From NCBI GenBank assembly GCA_019136325.1, contig JAGVUJ010000189.1, positions 1-7,300 on the forward strand: a stretch of DNA of 7,300 nt. The letters are read 5' to 3'. Position 1 is the first letter of the stretch. Each line of letters starts with the position of its first letter. This DNA is from Deltaproteobacteria bacterium (GTDB lineage Bacteria > Desulfobacterota > Syntrophia > Syntrophales > Smithellaceae). This document shows positions 1-5,666 of this stretch, in pieces. Made by a program: the position numbers and the translations under genes. The notes below the pieces were generated by a model. It saw nothing but the letters and a program-made list of their open reading frames with translations. It ran no database searches and had not been told where the DNA came from.

Positions 1-579
1 GTGCGGGATGAATTGGCGGTGCGGGGCATAAAAAGCCGCACGGACATGATTGTCTCGCCGCCGTCGCTTTTCGGATGCAGGATCGCCAGCGACGAAGAGG
101 AAGTGGACCTGGGCGGTTTAACACTCGTTTTTCGGGAAGCGCTGGGGCATTCTCCGGGGAATATCCTCGTGCAAATCAGGGACACAAACACGCTTCTGCT
201 TTCCGACAGTCTGGGGAACCATTATCCGGGACGCGGTTTCTTCCCGACATTCTTCACCGGTTTTCACGATTACATGGCGACGATTGATCGTCTGGAAAAA
301 TACCATCCGCAGAAGGTGGGACTGGCGCACAACGGTTTTTTTGAAACGATCGAAGCCATCGACGAAATATTCCGGCGGGCCAGGCAGGCGGCCGTCGACG
401 TCCGGAATCACATCATTCAAAGCGACGGCACTGATGAAGATATCGCGGAAGAGCTTTTTACCTTTTATTACACGGACGAGCTGGCCGTTTATTCTCCGCA
501 GAACATCCGCAATTGCTGCCGTCTGCTGGTCCGACGCATCCGCGAATCGGATGCAGTCCCGCCGTCCGTTCCCCGATAA
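1..579 (+). CDS. Metallo-beta-lactamase-fold hydrolase, C-terminal part (5' end outside window)
   Basis: This is the C-terminal 192 residues of an MBL-fold metallohydrolase. The frame is open from base 1, and the GTG there is probably an internal valine rather than a start. The usual first metal motif (HxHxDH) is absent and should lie upstream. The later metal-ligand motifs are visible: GHSPGN with His50, the LLLSDSLG strand with Asp69, and LAHNG with His110. From about residue 115 to the end the protein is helical and charged (FRRARQAAVDVRNHI), a C-terminal extension common in MBL proteins that act on thioesters or other small molecules. The fold is clear, but the substrate cannot be read from this part. 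The gene ends in TAA and converges on the phosphomannomutase gene, with 32 bases between the stops. I see no clear hairpin-plus-T terminator in that gap. Confidence 0.85.
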   Translation: MRDELAVRGIKSRTDMIVSPPSLFGCRIASDEEEVDLGGLTLVFREALGHSPGNILVQIRDTNTLLLSDSLGNHYPGRGFFPTFFTGFHDYMATIDRLEKYHPQKVGLAHNGFFETIEAIDEIFRRARQAAVDVRNHIIQSDGTDEDIAEELFTFYYTDELAVYSPQNIRNCCRLLVRRIRESDAVPPSVPR

Positions 580-611
580 CCATGGAAAATGAACAACCCC
601 GCCTCGCCTCA

Positions 612-1952
612 TCAGACCCTGAGCAGAGATTCCACTTCTTTGCGAATCGACTGCAACTGCCTGGCCGAGGTTGCTTCAAAACGCAGGACAATGACCGGCT
701 GCGTGTTGGAGGAGCGCACCAGCGCCCAGCCGCCTTCGAAGGGGATGCGGATGCCGTCGATTTCCACGATGCCGGGAGTGCCCTGAAAATGTTTTTTGAT
801 TTTCTCGACAATTCGTTTTTTTCTGCTGTCCGTGCAATCGACTCTGATTTCCGGCGTCGCAAAAGTTTTCGGCACGTCGGCGAACAGCTCGCTCAGCTTT
901 TTACCCGTTTGGGAAATAATTTCCAGTAGTCTCAACGCCGCGTAAATGGCGTCGTCATAACCAAAATAGCGGTCGGCAAAAAAGAAATGGCCGCTCATTT
1001 CTCCGCCCAGCAGCGCCTTTTCCTCTTTCATTTTCGCCTTGATCAGCGAATGCCCCGCTTTCCACATGATGGCTTTCCCGGAATGGTTTTCAATGTCATC
1101 GAACAGAACCTGCGAGCATTTCACCTCGCCGATCACCGGTGCATGTGGATTTTTTTTCAAAATCTGACGGGCGAAGAGCATCAGCAGCTTGTCGCCCCAG
1201 ATGATGTCGCCCTTGTCGCTGATGACACCCAGCCGGTCGGCGTCGCCGTCAAACGCGATGCCCAGGTCCGCTTTATTCTTCCGCACCAGTTTGATCAGTT
1301 CGGTCAGGTTTTCCTCCACCGTGGGGTCGGGGAAATGATTGGGAAAATTGCCGTCCGGTTCGCAGTTGATGGGAATGATGTCGCAGCCGTAACGTTTTAA
1401 AAGGGGAAGGGCGAAATGCCCGCCGACGCCGTTGCCGCCGTCCACCACCACCTTGATTTTTCTTTTAATTTTGATTCTCTTGAAAAGATAATTTTCGTAA
1501 ATGCCGGAAATATCCTTTTGGGTGTTGCGCGATCGACCCCCGGCATACCGGCCGCTTTCCATAATCTTGCGAAGTTCCTGGATCTGCGCTCCGAAGATCG
1601 TGCTGTGGCCGACGCAGATTTTGAAGCCGTTGAATTCCGGCGGATTATGACTTCCCGTGATCATGACGCCACCGCCGACACGCAGGTGACGGATGGAAAA
1701 ATAAAGCATGGGGGTGGCGCAAAGCCCGATGTCGATGGTATTGATTCCCGCGGCGTTGAGCCCTTGGATTAAAAAATTATGATACGCATCGGAACTCAAC
1801 CGGCAGTCGCGCCCGATGGTCATGTTCCGGACTCTTTTCCGCAACGCGTAGGTTCCGATGGCCCGGCCGAGATTGAAAACGAAATTCTCATTCAGGTCCC
1901 TGTTTACAACTCCTCTAACGTCATATTCTCTGAATACATGGGGGTTAATCAA
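612..1952 (-). CDS. Phosphomannomutase/phosphoglucomutase
   Basis: This 446-residue alpha-D-phosphohexomutase interconverts hexose 1- and 6-phosphates (mannose and/or glucose) in the cytoplasm, feeding sugar-nucleotide and polysaccharide synthesis. All four family signatures are present in order. The phosphoserine loop TGSHNPPEFNG carries the catalytic Ser101. The Mg2+ loop FDGDADR carries Asp235, Asp237 and Asp239. The sugar-specificity loop GGEMSGH carries Glu318 and Ser320. The phosphate-binding loop RSSNTQP spans 413-419. Length matches AlgC/ManB-type bifunctional enzymes (about 450-460 residues), and the N-terminus FREYDVRG is the usual family opening. The start is TTG, two residues before NPHVFREYDVRG, supported by AAAGGAG eight bases upstream; no ATG fits as well. 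It follows the CoA-transferase gene by 21 bases, so the two are probably co-transcribed. PMM versus PGM preference cannot be fixed from sequence. Confidence 0.96.
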   Translation of the reverse strand: MINPHVFREYDVRGVVNRDLNENFVFNLGRAIGTYALRKRVRNMTIGRDCRLSSDAYHNFLIQGLNAAGINTIDIGLCATPMLYFSIRHLRVGGGVMITGSHNPPEFNGFKICVGHSTIFGAQIQELRKIMESGRYAGGRSRNTQKDISGIYENYLFKRIKIKRKIKVVVDGGNGVGGHFALPLLKRYGCDIIPINCEPDGNFPNHFPDPTVEENLTELIKLVRKNKADLGIAFDGDADRLGVISDKGDIIWGDKLLMLFARQILKKNPHAPVIGEVKCSQVLFDDIENHSGKAIMWKAGHSLIKAKMKEEKALLGGEMSGHFFFADRYFGYDDAIYAALRLLEIISQTGKKLSELFADVPKTFATPEIRVDCTDSRKKRIVEKIKKHFQGTPGIVEIDGIRIPFEGGWALVRSSNTQPVIVLRFEATSARQLQSIRKEVESLLRV

Positions 1953-1960
1953 TTGAAACG

Positions 1961-1967
1961 CTCCTTT
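1961..1967 (-). promoter_or_regulatory. Ribosome binding site for a TTG start
   Basis: AAAGGAG on the minus strand lies 8 bases before the TTG at 1952-1950. It decides the phosphomannomutase start: the TTG gives exactly the expected N-terminus, and the strong Shine-Dalgarno sequence can compensate for the weak initiation codon. It lies in the 21-base gap after the TAA of the upstream gene. Confidence 0.8.
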
Positions 1968-1973
1968 GATGAA

Positions 1974-3869
1974 TTATGTTTTGAACTTCAGCGTTAATTC
2001 GTAAACTCCGCTGTCAATTTTTTTCTTGATGTCAAATCCGCCTTTTTCAAAGACATGCAGCATCGGCTTGTTTTCGACGAGGACTTCCGCCGTGAAGCCG
2101 AGCAAACCCTGTCTCTTGGCAAGATAGGTCAGATATTTCAACAACTCGAATCCGATGCCGCCGTTTTGCTGGTCGTCGCGGACGGCAAAGGCAACTTCGG
2201 CCGTGTGCGTGTTTTCGTCGATTCCGTATTGCCCGACGGCTGCGACGTACTGATTGGATTCTCCACCCTTGATGGCCACCAGAACCACTTCTTTCGTATA
2301 ATCGATGACGACGAAATTCTGAAGTCTTTCATGCGGCATGTCTTTACGCGACGAGATAAACCGCCTTTCGATACTCTTGTCGGAAAGGGAATAAAAGAAA
2401 TCTTTCAAAAGCGGCTCATCGCTGATTTTAACCGGCCGGATGAATATCTGCTGGCCTGTCTTGGTTGTGAGATACGTTTCCAGATCCACGGGATATTCGC
2501 CGCGCTTGCCGGGAATAAACGCCTGATCCTTGAAAATCAGACCGCGTTTTTTCGCTTCCTCAATCAACCAGGGACGGAATTTCGGATGCGCGATGGCAAT
2601 CAGCGACATTGCGCGTTCCCGGATATTTTTGCCGTGCAGATAAGCGATGCCGTATTCCGTAACCACGTAACGGACGTCGCCGCGGTTGAGCGTGACCCCG
2701 GCCTGTTCCTTGAGCGCCGGCACAATACGCGAAACCGAGTCGTTCTTGGACGTTGATTTAAGCGCCAGAATGGATTTGCCGTTTCTGGAAAACAATGCCC
2801 CCCGCATAAAATCCTGATGCCCGCCGATGCCGCTGTAAAAGACACCTCCGATCGATTCCGACGTAGCCTGTCCGCTTAAGTCTATTTCCAATGCGCTGTT
2901 GATGGCCACCATGTTGTCTATTCTGGACATCATGATCGGATTATTGGTGTAGTCGAGCGTCCGCAACGCAATGGACGGATTATTGTCCAAAAAAGCGTAA
3001 GTGGATTTATTACCCATACAGAACGAAGCGACCGTTTTCCCGTGATCAATTGTTTTTTGGGAATTATCGATCACACCGGCTTTAATTAAATCCACCAGAC
3101 CGTCGCTCAAAAGTTCCGTGTGCACGCCCAGATGTTTTTTGTTGGATAAACAGAACATGACGGCGTTGGGCAGGCTGCCCCAGCCGACCTGAATGGTATC
3201 GCCGTCCTGCACCAGACGGGCAACGTTTTTCCCGATGGTTATAATGGCTTCGTTGGTCTTTGGGCCGGTCACTTCCAGAAGCGGTTCATCGTAAGGAATA
3301 ATAAAATCAATGTCTCTAATGTGAATGAATCCATCGCCGTGGATACGGGGCATGTTGGGATTAATTTGAGCAATAACAATTTTTGCCTTTTCCGTTGCGG
3401 CTTTGACCACGTCCACACTGACGCCGAGGCTTAAGTAATGATGTTCATCCGGCATGGAGGTTTGTATCAGCGCCACATCAATCTGTACAACGCCGCTGGC
3501 CAGCAAGGAAGGAACCTGTGAAAGGGAAATGGGCGTATAGTCGGCCATTCCCGCGTTTATGGAATCCCGGGTACTGTTTCCGATGAAAAAGGAATTGTGC
3601 CGGAAGTTCGCTTTATATTTTACGCCGGTGTAAGGGGCAAGTCCCAAAGAATAGACGTGAATAATTTCGGCGTCAAAAAAAGCTTTCGGGTGGGATTCCA
3701 CATAACGAATCATCGCCTTGACAAGATATTGAGGCTCGCCGCAGCCGGAAGCGACAAAAATATGATCGCCGCGGCGGATATGACTGAAAATCTCATCTTC
3801 CGAAACGAATTTCTTCGGGTAGGCTTTCTTGAAGCCGGCGAGATATTCTTCAAAAATTTCAGGTTCCAT
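1974..3869 (-). CDS. Acetyl-CoA hydrolase/CoA-transferase fused to GNAT acetyltransferase
   Basis: This is a 631-residue two-domain protein. Residues about 1-465 are an acetyl-CoA hydrolase/4-hydroxybutyrate CoA-transferase-type domain. It has VGWGSLPNAV (228-237) and HTELLSDGLVDL (250-261), whose Glu252 is the expected catalytic glutamate forming the glutamyl-CoA thioester. Further family motifs are GGHQDFMRGA (349-358) and VTEYGIAYLHGKNIRERA (403-420). Residues about 472-631 are a GNAT domain, with the acetyl-CoA loop QNGGIG (568-573) followed by the helix FELLKYLTYLAKRQG. Established chemistry of the first domain is CoA transfer from acetyl-CoA or another acyl-CoA to an acid, or hydrolysis. 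The GNAT part may acetylate a protein or small molecule; its target is unknown. This fusion is known in other bacteria, so it is not an assembly artefact. The ATG start is preceded by a weak AGGA 12 bases away and by a consensus promoter. It is the first gene of an operon with the mutase. Confidence 0.93.
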   Translation of the reverse strand: MEPEIFEEYLAGFKKAYPKKFVSEDEIFSHIRRGDHIFVASGCGEPQYLVKAMIRYVESHPKAFFDAEIIHVYSLGLAPYTGVKYKANFRHNSFFIGNSTRDSINAGMADYTPISLSQVPSLLASGVVQIDVALIQTSMPDEHHYLSLGVSVDVVKAATEKAKIVIAQINPNMPRIHGDGFIHIRDIDFIIPYDEPLLEVTGPKTNEAIITIGKNVARLVQDGDTIQVGWGSLPNAVMFCLSNKKHLGVHTELLSDGLVDLIKAGVIDNSQKTIDHGKTVASFCMGNKSTYAFLDNNPSIALRTLDYTNNPIMMSRIDNMVAINSALEIDLSGQATSESIGGVFYSGIGGHQDFMRGALFSRNGKSILALKSTSKNDSVSRIVPALKEQAGVTLNRGDVRYVVTEYGIAYLHGKNIRERAMSLIAIAHPKFRPWLIEEAKKRGLIFKDQAFIPGKRGEYPVDLETYLTTKTGQQIFIRPVKISDEPLLKDFFYSLSDKSIERRFISSRKDMPHERLQNFVVIDYTKEVVLVAIKGGESNQYVAAVGQYGIDENTHTAEVAFAVRDDQQNGGIGFELLKYLTYLAKRQGLLGFTAEVLVENKPMLHVFEKGGFDIKKKIDSGVYELTLKFKT

Positions 3870-3930
3870 GGCAGTCTGTGGTCCTGGTTTAACTTTTAGA
3901 AAAACGACGGTATCCCGATGATTTTAGAGT

Positions 3931-3959
3931 ATTATAAGTTAAACCGCTGTCCCTGTCAA
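3931..3959 (-). promoter_or_regulatory. Consensus sigma-70-type promoter
   Basis: On the minus strand, TTGACA (3959-3954) is followed by a 17-base spacer and TATAAT (3936-3931), so both hexamers and the spacing match the housekeeping consensus exactly. Transcription should begin near 3924, leaving a leader of about 54 bases before the ATG at 3869. It lies at the expected place for the CoA-transferase/mutase operon. Its -35 box is only nine bases from the nearest repeat module. No operator palindrome is evident over the hexamers. Confidence 0.88.
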
Positions 3960-3968
3960 CCAGCCTTC

Positions 3969-4003
3969 TAGTGAGATTTGCTAAGAACGAACGAAGAGAA
4001 ATC
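3969..4003 (+). repeat. TAGTGAGA-led module, copy 1
   Basis: This 35-base module begins TAGTGAGA and runs into a purine-rich segment (CTAAGAACGAACGAAG). By eye it matches the reverse complement of 4254-4289 at about 27 of the first 34 positions. It is the repeat unit closest to the consensus promoter. Confidence 0.65.
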
Positions 4004-4009
4004 GTGTTC

Positions 4010-4036
4010 TTTTGTATCCATCGGCTTCGCACAAAA
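4010..4036. repeat. Short hairpin TTTTGT/ACAAAA
   Basis: TTTTGT at 4010-4015 is complementary to ACAAAA at 4031-4036. The 15-base loop contains ATCC and GGCTTCGC. The loop resembles that of the twin TATCCCC hairpins although the stem sequence is entirely different. Confidence 0.45.
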
Positions 4037-4038
4037 AC

Positions 4039-4066
4039 GTGAAAGGTGAATAGTGAATAGTGAAGA
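4039..4066. repeat. Tandem 7-base repeats, tract 1
   Basis: Four adjoining heptamers read GTGAAAG, GTGAATA, GTGAATA and GTGAAGA. They are short tandemly repeated heptanucleotides of the kind known from intergenic regions of several bacterial groups; no function is evident. Confidence 0.7.
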
Positions 4067-4070
4067 AAAA

Positions 4071-4101
4071 TAAGACTTCTCACATACGTTCGAAGCGACA
4101 C
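4071..4101 (+). repeat. 31-base direct repeat, copy 1
   Basis: This segment begins TAAGACTTCTCACATACG and recurs at 4288-4318 with one difference (C versus T at unit position 26). The two copies bracket the GTCATTTCGAG element, the twin hairpins and the inverted module. They may be remnants of a duplicated repeat cluster or of recombination. Confidence 0.85.
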
Positions 4102-4110
4102 CCTTGTTAA

Positions 4111-4146
4111 TGTCATTTCGAGGAACGATAGAGACGAGAAATCTTT
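4111..4146. repeat. GTCATTTCGAG...GAAATCTTT intergenic element
   Basis: The segment starts TGTCATTTCGAGG and ends ACGAGAAATCTTT. ATTTC (4115-4119) can pair with GAAAT (4137-4141) around a GA-rich centre. Intergenic repeats of this general form (TCATTTCGAG, GA-rich middle, GAAATCTT) occur scattered in many bacterial genomes. Only one copy is in this window, so its repeat status rests on general knowledge. Confidence 0.5.
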
Positions 4147-4150
4147 TTCT

Positions 4151-4196
4151 TTATCCCCATTCGCTTCGCTACGGGGATAATTCCGCCAACGCTTCG
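4151..4196. repeat. Twin hairpin repeat, copy A
   Basis: TTATCCCC (4151-4158) pairs perfectly with GGGGATAA (4173-4180) over a 14-base loop rich in CGCTTCGCT, and is followed by a CCAACGCTTCG tail. The 46-base unit matches 4209-4254 at 41 positions by eye. Period between the copies is 58 bases. Confidence 0.85.
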
Positions 4197-4208
4197 GTCT
4201 ACGCTGCG

Positions 4209-4254
4209 TTATCCCCATCCGCTGCGCTACGGGGATAGTTCGACCAACGCTTCG
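4209..4254. repeat. Twin hairpin repeat, copy B
   Basis: TATCCCC (4210-4216) pairs with GGGGATA (4231-4237). The loop CGCTGCGCT and tail CCAACGCTTCG parallel copy A. The outermost pair is lost, because 4238 is G where copy A has A, but the 7-base core stem is intact. Confidence 0.85.
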
Positions 4255-4289
4255 AGCTTCACTTCGTTCGCTCTTAGCGGGTCTCACTA
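4254..4289 (-). repeat. TAGTGAGA-led module, copy 2 (inverted)
   Basis: Read on the minus strand, this segment starts TAGTGAGACC and continues CTAAGAGCGAACGAAG. It matches 4365-4400 at 28 of 36 positions and forms an inverted pair with that copy across 75 bases. Most differences between copies are transitions. Confidence 0.7.
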
Positions 4290-4318
4290 AGACTTCTCAC
4301 ATACGTTCGAAGTGACAC
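4288..4318 (+). repeat. 31-base direct repeat, copy 2
   Basis: Second copy of the unit at 4071-4101, 30 of 31 bases identical. It overlaps the last two bases of the inverted TAGTGAGA-led module, so the junction is tight. Confidence 0.85.
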
Positions 4319-4330
4319 AGTCCGCAACCG

Positions 4331-4365
4331 TTGAACCTTGACCCTCTTCTCACCATCAACCATCT
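4331..4365. repeat. Tandem 7-base repeats, tract 2
   Basis: Five heptamers read TTGAACC, TTGACCC, TCTTCTC, ACCATCA and ACCATCT. The tract is degenerate but keeps phase. It runs directly into the third TAGTGAGA-led module. Confidence 0.6.
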
Positions 4366-4400
4366 AGTGAGACCAGTTGAGAACGAGTGAAGCGAAGTTC
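4365..4400 (+). repeat. TAGTGAGA-led module, copy 3
   Basis: Begins TAGTGAGACC and continues through GAGAACGAGTGAAGCGAAG. It is the same module as at 3969 and, inverted, at 4254-4289. It leads straight into the structured block at 4408. Confidence 0.65.
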
Positions 4401-4407
4401 GTCCCTG

Positions 4408-4515
4408 CCACCTAAAGGTGGTGGGATAATTCGCTCTAAGATTTTTCGATCACTGCGTTTCGAAAAATCAAGGCTCATTAAAGCGTAAGTCGAATTATCC
4501 CAGGCACATAGTGCC
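4408..4515. other. Contiguous multi-stem block, candidate structured RNA or palindromic element
   Basis: Perfect stems lie end to end. CCACCT (4408-4413) pairs with AGGTGG (4416-4421). The next base begins TGGGATAATTCG (4422-4433), which pairs with CGAATTATCCCA (4491-4502). Nested inside that is GATTTTTCGA (4440-4449) with TCGAAAAATC (4460-4469). The base after the outer stem begins GGCAC (4503-4507), pairing with GTGCC (4511-4515). There is no coding potential across it and no T run after the last stem on either strand. It could be a structured RNA, a palindromic repeat unit or a mini mobile element; strand and function are unknown. Confidence 0.5.
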
Positions 4516-4546
4516 GTGTGGAAATACTTAAAACCGTTTTTCTTTA

Positions 4547-4581
4547 ACCATCAACCATCAACTATAAACTATAAACTATCC
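4547..4581. repeat. Tandem 7-base repeats, tract 3
   Basis: Five heptamers read ACCATCA, ACCATCA, ACTATAA, ACTATAA and ACTATCC. The tract shares the ACCATCA unit with tract 2 and ends 17 bases before the stop of the DRTGG-domain gene. Confidence 0.75.
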
Positions 4582-4598
4582 CCCGGAGGACATCCCCG

Positions 4599-5666
4599 TT
4601 ATTTCAGAAACTCCGCCATGTTCGTATGCTTTTCAATCAATTGCGACAAAAGACTAATCTTGCCGGTGTCCTGTATCCGGAGCAGGGGTTCCATATTTTC
4701 AATCATTCCGGCGGTCTTGAGCGTGTCTGTTCCCACAAGCAGAACAGGAATGCCCCGTTCATTGGCTCTGGAAATGATGTTTTGATGAGGAACGATATCG
4801 TCCGTCAGGATGATGCCCGCGGTATCTCTTTCCAGCGCGGCAAGGATCTGATCGCTTCGGTCGCCGCCGGTGATCAAGAGTTGACCTTCTCCGCTGAGCT
4901 CCGGCCGGGCGGGAATCTGCTGCTTGTCTGTGACGAGCGTCGCGGGGGTTCCGATGATGATCGTTCTCGCGATATTTTTCAGACGGTCCTCGCCCGCGAG
5001 AACTCTGGCCAGAAGTTTATCGGCGAGAAAATCAAGCGGAAAGTACGTTAATTGAGCCTGGTAAGGAATCACGCCGACAACCGCGATGCCCATTTTGCTG
5101 ATGAGCGGCGTGCACGCATTTTCAAACTCTTCAAGGTCGCTTATCTTGTTGATGATGACGCCGCCGAAATCGACGCCTTCCAGCTTGACATATTTTTCGA
5201 TGAATTTCAGATCGTCGAGCACACAATCGTCGTCGCCGCTCACCACAATCAGCAGTTTGCCGTCAATGGATTTGGTCATGGAGACCGCGTCCAGATTGAG
5301 ATAGGCGCCGGAGGTCAGATCTTTCCCGCTTTCGATAAAGAGCACGTCATTCTTCCCTCCGATATCCGTCACGATTTCGGCAAGGGCTCTTTCCATGCCT
5401 TCCTCATCGTACATATATTTCAGGCGGGAACGGTCGAAGCCGAGCGTTATTTTTTCGTAGTGGCTTTCCAGCTCTCCCTGACGTCCGAGAAGATTGACCA
5501 TCAGGCTCGCATCGTAATCCCAGCTTCTCTTTTTGCGATAAATCAGCCTGTCACCCAGAGGTTTGGCGTAAGCGAATTTTTTATCTTTCATCAGCGAGAT
5601 GATTCCGGCGATGATGCTTGTTTTTCCGGAATTGCTTCTCATTGAAGAAACAACGATCTTTTTCAT
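4599..5666 (-). CDS. BioD-like P-loop ATPase with DRTGG domain (Pta regulatory-region-like)
   Basis: This 355-residue soluble protein has two parts. Residues 1 to about 205 form a dethiobiotin-synthetase/cobyrinate-synthase-like P-loop domain. Its Walker A-type loop MRSNSGKTS (9-17) has Met where the first Gly usually stands. FIESGKD (110-116) is in the Walker B-like position, and IINKI spans 171-175. Residues about 213-325 form a DRTGG domain, marked by LLITGGDRSDQILAAL (263-278). This is the domain order of the N-terminal regulatory half of long phosphotransacetylases, but the catalytic Pta domain is absent. The start ATG overlaps the upstream synthetase stop as ATGA and has a near-perfect ribosome binding site, so translation is coupled. 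By context it probably senses a nucleotide or metabolite and modulates the acyl-CoA synthetase; this is inference, and direct enzymatic activity is not excluded. Confidence 0.88.
   Translation of the reverse strand: MKKIVVSSMRSNSGKTSIIAGIISLMKDKKFAYAKPLGDRLIYRKKRSWDYDASLMVNLLGRQGELESHYEKITLGFDRSRLKYMYDEEGMERALAEIVTDIGGKNDVLFIESGKDLTSGAYLNLDAVSMTKSIDGKLLIVVSGDDDCVLDDLKFIEKYVKLEGVDFGGVIINKISDLEEFENACTPLISKMGIAVVGVIPYQAQLTYFPLDFLADKLLARVLAGEDRLKNIARTIIIGTPATLVTDKQQIPARPELSGEGQLLITGGDRSDQILAALERDTAGIILTDDIVPHQNIISRANERGIPVLLVGTDTLKTAGMIENMEPLLRIQDTGKISLLSQLIEKHTNMAEFLK

Larger units (their letters stand above)
3960..4598. other. Intergenic repeat mosaic without a credible gene
   Basis: This 639-base stretch between two leftward operons has no ORF with family motifs; the open frames in it are translations of repeats. 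From left to right it contains a TAGTGAGA-led module, a short TTTTGT/ACAAAA hairpin, 7-base repeats, a 31-base repeat, a GTCATTTCGAG element, twin TATCCCC/GGGGATA hairpins, an inverted TAGTGAGA-led module, the second 31-base repeat, more 7-base repeats, a third TAGTGAGA-led module, a block of nested stems and a last 7-base tract. Composition is uneven, alternating A/T-rich tracts with GAAGCG-rich ones. I see no terminator with a clear T run for the gene ending at 4599. Confidence 0.8.

Noticed and set aside
2055..2756. 233-codon plus-strand open frame
   Set aside because: Antisense shadow of the CoA-transferase/GNAT gene; no motifs and no ribosome binding site of note.
3900..3917. Possible attenuator in the leader: CGG/CCG stem followed by five T residues on the minus strand
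   Set aside because: The stem is only three pairs and is separated from the T run by three bases. Too weak to act as a terminator.
3889..4287. 132-codon open frame on the minus strand across the repeat region
   Set aside because: It translates the hairpin and TAGTGAGA-led modules. The product is Arg/Ser-rich and low-complexity, with no domain and no good ribosome binding site. It runs across the consensus promoter.
4151..4400. CRISPR array
   Set aside because: The repeats are of different kinds and orientations, spacing is irregular, there are only two or three copies of each, and no cas gene is present.
4408..4515. tRNA gene suggested by the cloverleaf-like look
   Set aside because: No acceptor stem closes the structure, there is no T-loop GTTCRA motif in place, and the stem lengths do not fit a tRNA.
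4503..4543. GGCAC/GTGCC hairpin with a later T-rich run (4537-4543) as a plus-strand terminator
   Set aside because: The T run starts more than 20 bases after the stem, and no plus-strand gene ends here.
4516..4785. 89-codon plus-strand frame with an NHQPSTINYKL segment
   Set aside because: The first part translates the 7-base repeat tract and the rest is antisense to the DRTGG-domain gene.
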